A stretch of DNA of 64,000 nt, from assembly GCA_052400665.1 (NCBI GenBank), contig JBQTGK010000015.1; one strand, written 5' to 3'. Positions 43,285-51,597 of this stretch are shown here, one piece after another (within the stretch, counting starts at the first letter, position 1; every line of letters begins with the position of its first letter). This DNA comes from JBQTGK01 sp052400665. Its GTDB lineage: Bacteria; Bacteroidota; Bacteroidia; Bacteroidales; Marinifilaceae. The notes below the pieces were generated by a model, which did no database searches, was not told where the DNA came from, and saw only the letters and a program-made list of their open reading frames with translations. Made by a program: the position numbers and the translations under genes.

Positions 43285-43503
43285 ATGAGAGATATTGTTT
43301 GCAACTGCCAAATGGTTGACAGAAATACCATAAATAAAGCAATTCACGAAAAAAATGCTACTAGCATTGAAGAAATCAGAAGATATACTGGAGCCAACAC
43401 TGGTTGCGGAAAATGTATGCCTTACATCAATAGCATATTAGATTCTGAAGTCCCAAAAGTTGTGCAAAAAGAAAAATCGCAAAGAAAATTTAAATTGTGG
43501 TAA
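43285..43503 (+). CDS. Small BFD-like [2Fe-2S] protein
   Basis: A 72-residue protein with four Cys in the BFD/Fer2_BFD pattern: CNC (Cys6, Cys8) and CGKC (Cys41, Cys44) after a helix (IEEIRRYTGANTG). The domain binds a [2Fe-2S] cluster and occurs in bacterioferritin-associated ferredoxin and NirB-type reductases. No bacterioferritin or reductase is adjacent, so its partner is unknown. The C-terminal 20 residues are a basic tail (VQKEKSQRKFKLW). A strong bidirectional terminator follows, shared with citF. Confidence 0.88.
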   Translation: MRDIVCNCQMVDRNTINKAIHEKNATSIEEIRRYTGANTGCGKCMPYINSILDSEVPKVVQKEKSQRKFKLW

Positions 43504-43507
43504 AGAA

Positions 43508-43543
43508 AAAAAGAGCTTCGAAATTTTCGAAGCTCTTTTTTTA
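43508..43543. terminator. Bidirectional terminator
   Basis: GAGCTTCGAAA (43513-43523) pairs with TTTCGAAGCTC, flanked by A-run and T-run. It serves both the [2Fe-2S] gene (plus) and citF (minus). Confidence 0.92.
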
Positions 43544-45097
43544 TTCAGAAACCTGATATACAGAATCCAGAATAGTCCCATCTACCCATTTTATGACTGC
43601 AATTATATTTGAAGTAGTTTCAATTTTTTCTGGCACTCCACAAATATTTTCAGCTTCAAATTTAAGCTCTTTTAATGTTTTTATGGGTAAGTCACTATCC
43701 CTTAATTTTTCTATTAAATCTTTACGCAAGGGGTTTATAGCAATTCCTCTCTCTGTAACAATAACATCTATTAATTCACCAGGTCCGCACAATGTAGTTA
43801 CCTTATCACGAATTATCGGAATACGGTTTCGAAACAATGGAATCGGCAAAATAACAGTTTTCCCAAACAAACAATTTTGCCAACCTCCTATTCCATGCAA
43901 AAGATATCCATCGGAGTGAGTTACCACATTCGCATTAAAATCTAAATCTACTTCTGTAGCTCCTAATATTACCACATCAATTATTCCGGCAAAATTTCCT
44001 TTACCATGATAATTATAACTGGTAAAAGGACTGGTCCACACATGATTTGCATTCTCCCTCATAGATCTCACACCTTCCAAATCGAAAGTTTGACCATCCA
44101 AAATGTAGTCCACCTGGCCATCTTCCAGCATTTTTACGAGATACTTATTACTTCCACCTCTTGCAAAACGTGCTTTAACACTCTTCTCTTTCATTATCTG
44201 AGAAAAATAATTAGCAATAGCCAGTGAAGTACCTCCCGCTCCTGCCTGGAAAGAAAATCCATTCTTAATTAAACCTGCCTGATCGCAAAACTTAGCCGTT
44301 AAATCAGCAATGTATAATCGATCCGGACTCTTGGTGATTTTTGTTGTGCCAGAAACAATTTTCTCCGGAATACCAATTTGCTCCATCTCAACTGTATAGT
44401 CAACAAAATTCCCTTGTATTTGCCATGGAACGCATGGGAAAGGAATCATATTATCGGTAACAAGAATAACCTTATCGGCATATTGCGAATCGGCTAGTGC
44501 AAAACCCAATAGACCAGAAGCAGACGGCCCTTCTAATCCGTTTGCATTCCCAAAACAATCGGCACAGGAAGCCCCAATAACTGCAATATCAATCTTTACT
44601 TCTCCATCTTGAATGGCCTGATATCTACCACCATGAGAACGCAAGACTGCTGTTCGTTTCATTTTCCCCTGAGAACAGAACCTACCCAACGGACCATTCA
44701 TACTACCTTCAATTCCTAAAATGGTACCATCTTCGAGGTATTTTATTAGATGCTCGTGACATGGAAAAGAAGCGGAAGGAAACCAAATTAAATCTTTCAC
44801 TCCTAGATCATGAGCAATATCAAAAACCTGATTCGCAAGCAAATCTCCATTTCGAAAATGATGGTGCGTAGAAATTGTAATACCATCCCTTAAACCAGCT
44901 TTAAGAAGTGCTTCCTTTAAACTTTTCACTTGTTTATTTCCATCGAGTGAGAAATTACTATTCGAGGATATTTTTGAATTATACTTCGATTGTTCAGGTT
45001 TGTACTTACCTACCCCTTGAAATGGAATAGCTTTTTCTCCATTAATAAAAAGAGGAACCATTCTGCCAACAGCATTCTTAATCATTTTTTGAGTCAT
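43541..45097 (-). CDS. citF: Citrate lyase alpha subunit
   Basis: 518 residues from the ATG at 45097, which has GGAGGG 7 nt upstream inside the end of the preceding gene (20-bp overlap); the in-frame TTG at 45124 is disregarded. CitF is the citrate:acetyl-ACP transferase of citrate lyase (citrate to acetate plus oxaloacetate). Recognisable parts: KNAVGRMVPLFINGEKAIPF at the start, DGITISTHHHFRNGD, FQAGAGGTSLAIANYF and FTSYNYHGKGNFAGIIDVVI. Length agrees with the family. The upstream gene supplies beta and gamma functions as a fusion. citC, citX and citG are not in this window. Confidence 0.94.
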   Translation of the reverse strand: MTQKMIKNAVGRMVPLFINGEKAIPFQGVGKYKPEQSKYNSKISSNSNFSLDGNKQVKSLKEALLKAGLRDGITISTHHHFRNGDLLANQVFDIAHDLGVKDLIWFPSASFPCHEHLIKYLEDGTILGIEGSMNGPLGRFCSQGKMKRTAVLRSHGGRYQAIQDGEVKIDIAVIGASCADCFGNANGLEGPSASGLLGFALADSQYADKVILVTDNMIPFPCVPWQIQGNFVDYTVEMEQIGIPEKIVSGTTKITKSPDRLYIADLTAKFCDQAGLIKNGFSFQAGAGGTSLAIANYFSQIMKEKSVKARFARGGSNKYLVKMLEDGQVDYILDGQTFDLEGVRSMRENANHVWTSPFTSYNYHGKGNFAGIIDVVILGATEVDLDFNANVVTHSDGYLLHGIGGWQNCLFGKTVILPIPLFRNRIPIIRDKVTTLCGPGELIDVIVTERGIAINPLRKDLIEKLRDSDLPIKTLKELKFEAENICGVPEKIETTSNIIAVIKWVDGTILDSVYQVSE

Positions 45098-46313
45098 AAG
45101 TCTCCCTCCAATTTTTAGGTGCAATTCCTAATCGAATAGCTAATTCCAAAATCTTTAGCTGTCGCTTTACAACGGGTGGATCTATCATTTTGCTTCCCAG
45201 CGAAACAATACTTAATCCTTTTTTCTGGGCTTTATAGTAGGCATTAACTATTTTCATAGCCTTGCATATTTCATTATTATTTGGAGCGAAATTTTCATGT
45301 ATAACCTTTATTTGCCGTGGGTGAATACATCCCATACCTTTAAAGCCCAATGCTTTCGACACTTTCACATTTTTGGCAAGAGCTACCATATCTTCTACAT
45401 CAGAAAAAACAGAATCAATTGCCTGAATATTGGCAGCATTACAAGCATTTACAATTCTTATTCTTGCATAAAGCGACTCATCGCCTGTATAGGTTCTTTG
45501 CACTCCGATATCGGCAGTAAAATCTTCTAATCCTATTGCCATCGCAACAATATTACTGGAAGCTTTTGCAATATCAAATGCATTTTCGACTCCTAAAGCA
45601 CTTTCAATAATTGGCATTAAGAAAATATCATTACTGATATTATTATCCTCTTTTAATTGCCTGATTTTTGCATCTATTTTGACAAGTTCCTTTTGACTTT
45701 CACATTTTGGAATAAGAATAAGCTGAACAGAATGAGGAACAATAAAGTTTAAATCTTCCATGCCTAACTCCCCCTGATTAATTCTAACCATTCTTTCAGC
45801 ACCATAAAAGTTTTGTGATCGCAAAGCATTTCTAACTACAAAACGGGCTTCCTGTTTTTTTTCAAGAGCTACCGCATCCTCCAAATCTAAAATAATTCCG
45901 TTCGGTTTATGCAAGCCTGCGTTAATCATCATGTAAGGGATATTTCCTGGTAAGTAAAGCCTGGACATTCTGAAACGCTCTCTATCGGTAGCTATATCTG
46001 TTCGAGAGATACAATCTAATAAATAATCTTTAGTAGAAGTAATTACCTGTTTAATTGCAGCTTCAATTCTGGCAGCAAGAACATATTCCAATGCTCCATT
46101 ATCCCAAATTTTAACTAAAGCATGCTGTACCGAAAAATAGCTAGCCATTTTTCTAACTAAATCATTAATAGAATTATTATAAAATGCTTTTACTTTAGAA
46201 TGAAGTTCGAGATCTATTCCTCCTGAATTACAAATTTCTATTTGAACTTTGCAGTCTCCTTTCATTTTGGAATCGAAATTCCCGGCCACTCCAACTTTTA
46301 ATTTTGGATACAT
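45078..46313 (-). CDS. Fused citrate lyase gamma-beta (CitD-CitE)
   Basis: 411 residues with two domains. Residues about 5-95 match CitD, the acyl carrier subunit: VGVAGNFDSKMKGDCKVQIE, in which Ser15 aligns with the serine that carries the prosthetic group, then VKIWDNGALEYVLAARIEAA. Residues about 110-400 match CitE, citryl-ACP oxaloacetate lyase: RLYLPGNIPYMM, IILDLEDAVALEKKQEARF, GLEDFTADIGVQRT and GFKGMGCIHPRQI. CitD and CitE are normally separate adjacent genes, so this is a natural fusion. It is the first gene of a two-gene unit with citF. Confidence 0.9.
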   Translation of the reverse strand: MYPKLKVGVAGNFDSKMKGDCKVQIEICNSGGIDLELHSKVKAFYNNSINDLVRKMASYFSVQHALVKIWDNGALEYVLAARIEAAIKQVITSTKDYLLDCISRTDIATDRERFRMSRLYLPGNIPYMMINAGLHKPNGIILDLEDAVALEKKQEARFVVRNALRSQNFYGAERMVRINQGELGMEDLNFIVPHSVQLILIPKCESQKELVKIDAKIRQLKEDNNISNDIFLMPIIESALGVENAFDIAKASSNIVAMAIGLEDFTADIGVQRTYTGDESLYARIRIVNACNAANIQAIDSVFSDVEDMVALAKNVKVSKALGFKGMGCIHPRQIKVIHENFAPNNNEICKAMKIVNAYYKAQKKGLSIVSLGSKMIDPPVVKRQLKILELAIRLGIAPKNWRETYDSKND

Positions 46314-46475
46314 AAATTCAGAATTTTAAGGCCCTACAAAACAAGAAAAAGGAGAAACGAAAAATTAACTAATTTCCCCGCTCCTCCCATTAAAACCATT
46401 TACATCTAATAATTAGTTAGTATAAATATAACATTTTCAAACACATGAAACAATTATATTATTTTTCGATAAAAC

Positions 46476-46512
46476 AAAAAAAGGATTGTCGATAAGAGAC
46501 AATCCTTTTTAA
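46476..46512 (-). terminator. Terminator of methylmalonyl-CoA decarboxylase operon
   Basis: AAAAAGGATTGTC (46478-46490), loop GATAAGA, GACAATCCTTTTT (46498-46510). On the minus strand a T-run follows. It separates the decarboxylase operon from the citrate lyase genes. Confidence 0.92.
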
Positions 46513-46530
46513 TATCATAATGATGTATCT

Positions 46531-48165
46531 CTACATCAGGAAACTCAATAAAATACCTGCTCCAACAGCAGATCCAATTACTCCAGATACATTAGGAGCC
46601 ATAGCATGCATTAGCAAGTGATTTGAAGGATCATTTTGTAATCCCATATTTTGCACAACCCTTGCACTATCGGGAACAGCAGATACACCCGCTGCACCAA
46701 CCATTGGATTAATGGGTCGATCTTTTGGAGAACACCAATTCATTACCTTAGCAAAAATTACACCTCCAGCTGTTGCAACAACAAAAGACGCAGCACCTAA
46801 CACAAAGATTAAAATAGAATCCTTTGTTAAAAATACATCAGCCTGTGTCGATGCTCCAACTGTAACTCCTAATAAAATGGTAATTGTATTGATTAATGCG
46901 TTACTTGCAGTATCAGCCAAACGGGCAGTTACGGTAGATTCTTTAAGTAAATTACCAAAGAATAACATTCCTAACAATGGTAATGCTGTTGGTGAAATAT
47001 AGGCTGTTAATAATAAGCCAACAATAGGGAAGATTATTTTTTCAAGTCGAGTAACCGCCCTTGGTGGTTTCATCTTAATTTTTCTTTCCTTTTTAGTCGT
47101 TAACAAGTTAATAATTGGAGGCTGAATAACAGGAACCAATGCCATATAGGAATAAGCTGCAATTGCAATGGGACCAATCAGGTTTTTCACCGTCTCACCA
47201 TTAGCCATCACATTCATACCATTTGCCAATTTTGAAGAAAGGAAAATAGCTGTAGGACCATCAGCTCCACCAATAATACCAATTGCTCCAGCTTCTGGTG
47301 GGGCAAATCCTAATGCCAAAGCACCAAGAAAAGTAGCAAAAATACCAATTTGAGCCGCAGCTCCAAGTATCATCAGTCTAGGGTTACTAATCAATGAAGA
47401 AAAGTCGGTCATAGCACCTATTCCCAGAAATATTAATGGAGGATACCATCCATTTACAACTCCAGAATAAAGTATATTCATTACTGATCCTGGTTCATAA
47501 ATACCTAATTTCAAATTAAAATCGACAGCCTGAAACATTGGAATATTACCAATAATTATACCCGTTCCAATTGGAATAAGTAGTAAAGGCTCGTAATCAT
47601 ATTTAATGGCAAGGAAAATAAATACTAAACCTATTAAAATCATTAATAAGTGACCGCCTGTAACATTTGCAAATCCAGTAAATTCATAAAAATTCTTCAA
47701 TCCTACAATCGCTCCTGAATTATGCTCACAATCAAGAACAGAATTCCCAAAATTCAACACATCGCCTTCTAATTTAGCAACACGCTTACCAAGATCGATA
47801 ATTTCTGTAGTAGTAAGATACGCATTCGATCCCGAGTTTGGATCAATATTTTTATGTAAGTGAGTTACTTTTTTAGGATTAAAAATCATTGTCAATTCAT
47901 CACCATTCATCAACCAATGACCCGTAAATCGTTGCTTAACCGAGTCCATTGTAAAAGACAAATCTTTCTTGAACTCAATTGTTTTGTATCGTTTTACTGT
48001 GGTGTTTGATACACCAATAGGATTTGGAACATAACCATCGGTATGATTAATCCACTTCCCTGTTGTTAGTTTTGCTGCGGCATCTGTATGATTCTGAGCA
48101 AAAGAGCTAAAGCCTAGCCCCAGTACAAAAATCATTAAAAACACCAATTTATATAGTTTTCTCAT
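46531..48165 (-). CDS. Na+-pumping decarboxylase beta subunit with N-terminal exported domain
   Basis: 544 residues. The C-terminal about 375 residues are the OadB/MmdB/GcdB membrane subunit that couples biotin-CO2 decarboxylation to Na+ export: GSVMNILYSGVVNGWYPPLI, GIIGGADGPTAIFLSSKLA, NPMVGAAGVSAVPDSARVVQ, nine or more helices. The N-terminal 170 residues are extra: a signal-peptide-like segment ending SSFAQ and a beta-rich segment (TFKW-type: FTGHWLMNGDELTMIFNPKK) that should be periplasmic. Gene order after mmdA, OadG-like and biotin carrier identifies it as the methylmalonyl-CoA decarboxylase beta chain rather than oxaloacetate decarboxylase. Confidence 0.9.
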   Translation of the reverse strand: MRKLYKLVFLMIFVLGLGFSSFAQNHTDAAAKLTTGKWINHTDGYVPNPIGVSNTTVKRYKTIEFKKDLSFTMDSVKQRFTGHWLMNGDELTMIFNPKKVTHLHKNIDPNSGSNAYLTTTEIIDLGKRVAKLEGDVLNFGNSVLDCEHNSGAIVGLKNFYEFTGFANVTGGHLLMILIGLVFIFLAIKYDYEPLLLIPIGTGIIIGNIPMFQAVDFNLKLGIYEPGSVMNILYSGVVNGWYPPLIFLGIGAMTDFSSLISNPRLMILGAAAQIGIFATFLGALALGFAPPEAGAIGIIGGADGPTAIFLSSKLANGMNVMANGETVKNLIGPIAIAAYSYMALVPVIQPPIINLLTTKKERKIKMKPPRAVTRLEKIIFPIVGLLLTAYISPTALPLLGMLFFGNLLKESTVTARLADTASNALINTITILLGVTVGASTQADVFLTKDSILIFVLGAASFVVATAGGVIFAKVMNWCSPKDRPINPMVGAAGVSAVPDSARVVQNMGLQNDPSNHLLMHAMAPNVSGVIGSAVGAGILLSFLM

Positions 48166-48300
48166 TGTGTTATTTACATGTTTAATGATTAATGAGTAGT
48201 GCTTAATTAATTAGAACATATTTGAGGGGTAATATTCAATTATCTTATATTTACCCTTAAGTTCTTTCTAATCAAACATTCTTCATTAAACAATGGTCAT

Positions 48301-48723
48301 TTATGAAATTTCCACTAGAACATCATCTTGAAGTACACTATCACCAACTGCTACCTTAATAGCTTTAACGGTACCTCCTTTTTCTGCCATAACATTATTT
48401 TCCATCTTCATTGCTTCCATCACCAATAAAGTATCTCCTGGGTTAATGGAATCACCAACTGCAACATTGATTTTAATAATGCTACCAGGAAGAGGTGCTT
48501 TAACAACTACAGCTCCAGCTCCGCCTTTTTGAATTTTACCTTCACCTGGCTTATTAACAACAGCTTTGCGAACTAATCTTGGAGTTTTAGATGCTTTCTC
48601 TTCAACATGCACATCAACATCATAACTCGTTCCGTTTACTTCAATTTTGGCATTCGATCCTTGAAAATCCTTGATTTCCACATCGTATTCCTGCCCTCTT
48701 ATTGTAAATTTGAACTTCTTCAT
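48301..48723 (-). CDS. Biotin carrier subunit of methylmalonyl-CoA decarboxylase
   Basis: A 140-residue biotinyl-lipoyl protein. The C-terminal 70 residues form the carrier domain with the biotinylation motif VMEAMKMENNV, the modified Lys being the second K of AMKM-type context. The N-terminal part (FKFTIRGQEYDVEIKDF) is a beta-rich domain found in Bacteroidota versions, followed by a basic/Gly linker. It shuttles CO2 from the carboxyltransferase to the membrane pump. It is 6 bp after the OadG-like gene and 135 bp before the beta subunit gene. Confidence 0.93.
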   Translation of the reverse strand: MKKFKFTIRGQEYDVEIKDFQGSNAKIEVNGTSYDVDVHVEEKASKTPRLVRKAVVNKPGEGKIQKGGAGAVVVKAPLPGSIIKINVAVGDSINPGDTLLVMEAMKMENNVMAEKGGTVKAIKVAVGDSVLQDDVLVEIS

Positions 48724-48729
48724 TTTTGC

Positions 48730-49080
48730 TTATCTTGGTTGATTCATTACTCCATAAATCTTAGAACTCCATGGAGAATAATTCTTAGTAACTTTTTTAA
48801 TTGTGATGACATTACTTTCCTCATCGTGGTTCTGGTCGAAATGCATGTGCAATGCCATAGCAATTGCCGCATTAACTCCACCTTCGATGTTCAAATCATC
48901 AGCTTCGGCGCAAGGTTTACCCTCTTTAACTAGCTTCTTTCTTAAATTAAGCTGTAAAAGCTTTGGTAAGTTGATAAAAACAATAACAAGTAGTACCAAT
49001 GCAAGAAATACAATTGAATAACCTACGATTGCTACTGTCCATCCACCTTGACTTCCTATAGATAAAATATTCATTAACAT
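48730..49080 (-). CDS. OadG-family delta subunit
   Basis: 116 residues with one N-terminal membrane helix (VAIVGYSIVFLALVLLVIVFIN) and a soluble tail (ALHMHFDQNHDEESNVITIK; YSPWSSKIYGVMNQPR), matching the OadG/MmdD family that holds the carboxyltransferase to the membrane pump. It is located between mmdA (13-bp gap) and the biotin carrier (6-bp gap). Confidence 0.88.
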   Translation of the reverse strand: MLMNILSIGSQGGWTVAIVGYSIVFLALVLLVIVFINLPKLLQLNLRKKLVKEGKPCAEADDLNIEGGVNAAIAMALHMHFDQNHDEESNVITIKKVTKNYSPWSSKIYGVMNQPR

Positions 49081-49093
49081 AGAACGATTTTTT

Positions 49094-50650
49094 TTACAAT
49101 GGAATATTAGAATGTTTCTTAGGTGGATTCACTTGCTTTTTAGTCTGAAGGGACTGGAATGCACGAATCACTCTGAAACGAGTATTTCTTGGTTCAATTA
49201 CATCATCAATATAACCATAAGATGCAGCATTATATGGATTCGCAAATGCCTCGTTGTACTCAACCTCAGTATCTGTAATAAACTTCGCTTTATCAGCATC
49301 ATTCATTTCAGCCATTTTTCTTCCGTGAAGTACTTCAATAGCACCTTTAGCTCCCATAACAGCAATTTCTGCTGAAGGCCATGCGTAATTTAAATCACCT
49401 CGAAGTTGCTTACAAGACATTACATCATGAGCACCACCGTATGATTTTCTAAGAGTAATAGTTACCTTTGGAACAGTAGCTTCACCATAGGCAAACATTA
49501 ATTTCGCTCCATGAGTAATGATACCACCAAACTCCTGACTTGATCCAGGAAGGAAGCCAGGAACATCAACCAAGGTTAAGATAGGAATATTGAAACAATC
49601 GCAGAAACGAATAAATCTGGCAGCTTTTCTTGAAGCTTCAATATCAAGAACACCTGCAAGGAAACTAGGCTGATTTGCTACAACACCAACAGACATTCCG
49701 CCCATTCGAGTAAAACCAACTATAATATTCTTTGCATAGTGACGATGAACTTCTAAGAATTCTGCATCATCGGCAATCGAATAGATAACATCCTTCATGT
49801 CATAAGGCATGTTTGGATTTTCTGGAATAATATCGTTCAAAATATCATCCATTCTATCGATTGGATCGTTACACTCTACAATTGGAGCTTCTTCCAAATT
49901 ATTCGAAGGCATGTATGACAGTAGCTTACGAATAATCATAATACCTTCCTCTTCATCTTCTAACATAAAGTGAGAAACACCAGATTTAGATGCGTGCATT
50001 TTTGCACCACCTAAATCTTCAACACTGATGTCCTCACCCGTTACAGTTTTAACAACCTTAGGGCCAGTCACAAACATGTAAGATTTCTCTTCTGTCATCA
50101 TGATAAAATCGGTAAGAGCTGGAGAATACACAGCACCACCGGCACAAGGGCCAAAAATTGCAGAAATCTGAGGTACGACTCCCGAAGCAAGAATATTTCT
50201 TTCGAAGATCTCGGCATATCCTGCCAAAGCAGTAACACCTTCCTGAATACGAGCTCCACCTGAATCGTTTAAGCCGATTACTGGTGCGCCCATAGTCATT
50301 GCCATATCCATAACCTTGCAAATCTTTTGTGCAAAAGTTTCAGATAAAGAACCTCCAAAAACTGTAAAGTCCTGTGAAAACACAAAAACCAAACGTCCAT
50401 CGATTGTTCCCTGACCGGTAACAACACCATCTCCCAAAAATTTTGTTTTTTCCATACCGAAGTTAGTACAACGGTGTGTAACAAACATATCAAATTCCTC
50501 GAAACTTCCCTCATCGAGAAGCATATCAATTCTTTCCCGAGCCGTGTACTTGCCTTTCTTGTGTTGAGATGAAATTCTTTTTTCACCTCCACCAAGCTTA
50601 GCCTCTGCTCTTAAATCAATTAATTTTTTAACCTTATCCTGACTAGCCAT
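49094..50650 (-). CDS. mmdA: Methylmalonyl-CoA decarboxylase alpha (carboxyltransferase)
   Basis: 518 residues of the acyl-CoA carboxyltransferase family, with crotonase-type halves: LNDSGGARIQEGVTALAGYA, FGPCAGGAVYSPALTDFIMM and the C-terminal GAKLMFAYGEATVPKVTITL and KSYGGAHDVM. It transfers the carboxyl group from (S)-methylmalonyl-CoA to biotin, making propionyl-CoA. Length and operon position (epimerase upstream, delta, biotin and beta subunits downstream) support MmdA over propionyl-CoA carboxylase beta. The pathway is succinate to propionate with Na+ export. The product could also run in reverse as a carboxylase. Confidence 0.93.
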   Translation of the reverse strand: MASQDKVKKLIDLRAEAKLGGGEKRISSQHKKGKYTARERIDMLLDEGSFEEFDMFVTHRCTNFGMEKTKFLGDGVVTGQGTIDGRLVFVFSQDFTVFGGSLSETFAQKICKVMDMAMTMGAPVIGLNDSGGARIQEGVTALAGYAEIFERNILASGVVPQISAIFGPCAGGAVYSPALTDFIMMTEEKSYMFVTGPKVVKTVTGEDISVEDLGGAKMHASKSGVSHFMLEDEEEGIMIIRKLLSYMPSNNLEEAPIVECNDPIDRMDDILNDIIPENPNMPYDMKDVIYSIADDAEFLEVHRHYAKNIIVGFTRMGGMSVGVVANQPSFLAGVLDIEASRKAARFIRFCDCFNIPILTLVDVPGFLPGSSQEFGGIITHGAKLMFAYGEATVPKVTITLRKSYGGAHDVMSCKQLRGDLNYAWPSAEIAVMGAKGAIEVLHGRKMAEMNDADKAKFITDTEVEYNEAFANPYNAASYGYIDDVIEPRNTRFRVIRAFQSLQTKKQVNPPKKHSNIPL

Positions 50651-50686
50651 AATTTATTGAGTTGTTATTTAACTATTGAGTTTTTC

Positions 50687-51091
50687 TTATTTATCTCCAC
50701 AAATTTCTGTTAGTACTCTTTGTGTTGATTTTGGATGTAAAAACCCAATTTTCAAACCTTCCGCACCATTACGTGGAGTTTTATCAATAACCTGACAACC
50801 TGCCTCCTGAACATCGTTCAATGCTTCCTGAACATCATCAACGGCAAATGCCATGTGATGCATTCCACCACCTGTTTTAGCAACAAATTTACCAATTGGT
50901 CCTTCTGGATCAGTCGATTCCAACAACTCAATTTTAGTATCCCCAACTTTAAAAAAAGCTGTCTTTACTTTTTGATCTACAACCTCTTCAACTGCATAGC
51001 ATTCCAATCCTAATACTTTTTCGTAAAATGGAATTGCTTCTTCTAAACTTTTCACAGCGATACCGATATGTTCAATATGTGACGGTTTCAT
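50687..51091 (-). CDS. mce: Methylmalonyl-CoA epimerase
   Basis: 134 residues of the glyoxalase/VOC fold: HIEHIGIAVKSLEEAIPFYE with the metal His near residue 8, GGGMHHMAFAVDD in the second half and RVLTEICGDK at the end. It converts (R)- to (S)-methylmalonyl-CoA, linking methylmalonyl-CoA mutase to the decarboxylase. It is the first gene of the minus-strand operon mce-mmdA-OadG-biotin carrier-beta, with a good promoter 33 bp upstream. Confidence 0.95.
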   Translation of the reverse strand: MKPSHIEHIGIAVKSLEEAIPFYEKVLGLECYAVEEVVDQKVKTAFFKVGDTKIELLESTDPEGPIGKFVAKTGGGMHHMAFAVDDVQEALNDVQEAGCQVIDKTPRNGAEGLKIGFLHPKSTQRVLTEICGDK

Positions 51092-51123
51092 AATCTTTTA
51101 TTTTTTTAATAATTAATAATTGA

Positions 51124-51154
51124 CAAATGTATAGATTCGAAAAATCTCAATCAA
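51124..51154 (-). promoter_or_regulatory. Promoter of mce-mmd operon
   Basis: Minus strand: TTG (51154-51152), 20-bp spacer, perfect -7 box TACATTTG (51131-51124). Confidence 0.7.
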
Positions 51155-51516
51155 TGATCTTTAACACTACAAAAATTGTTCTTCAACACACTATTTAAGC
51201 ACAAGCCATTCATTATTAGCATGTTATTAACAAAATGGAATCTAAATTTAATTTTCTATTTAATTTCAAACCCCAAATCTACGAAAACCTTTGCATAAAA
51301 ATACCACCTTTCGAATATGAGATCAAAGGAAACTGCTTTTTCAAAAAAAGAGAAACTTTTTTTACTATTACGCAACATGTTTTTGGTGTTTTTTTAAACC
51401 TCAATCTAGTTCAAACAGGGTAAATTCAACAGAAAAATTAAACATTATAAACACCTTAATTCCTGTTAATTTAAAAATATTATAAATATAGCGATATTAC
51501 GAACTCATTTTCCTCC
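51155..51516. other. Divergent intergenic region, no gene seen
   Basis: AT-rich DNA between the mce and purL promoters. A 62-codon frame at 51235-51423 is Phe/Lys/Asn-rich and lacks any start context. No riboswitch or repeat was recognised. Confidence 0.5.
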
Positions 51517-51545
51517 TTGAATTGAAAGTCTTTTGTTTATATTTG
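51517..51545 (+). promoter_or_regulatory. Promoter of purL
   Basis: TTG (51517-51519), 18-bp spacer, perfect -7 box TATATTTG (51538-51545); purL ATG is 52 nt downstream. Confidence 0.75.
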
Positions 51546-51597
51546 CACTTTAAAGCAACATTCAACCATTTTTATAAATTTTTAAGTTGACGTTAAA

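Noticed and set aside
46531..48165. Oxaloacetate decarboxylase assignment for the beta subunit
   Set aside because: Citrate lyase nearby suggested it, but the operon contains mmdA and methylmalonyl-CoA epimerase and no OadA carboxyltransferase, and a terminator separates it from citrate lyase.
51235..51423. 62-codon plus frame before purL
   Set aside because: Phe/Asn/Lys-rich random translation located between two divergent promoters.
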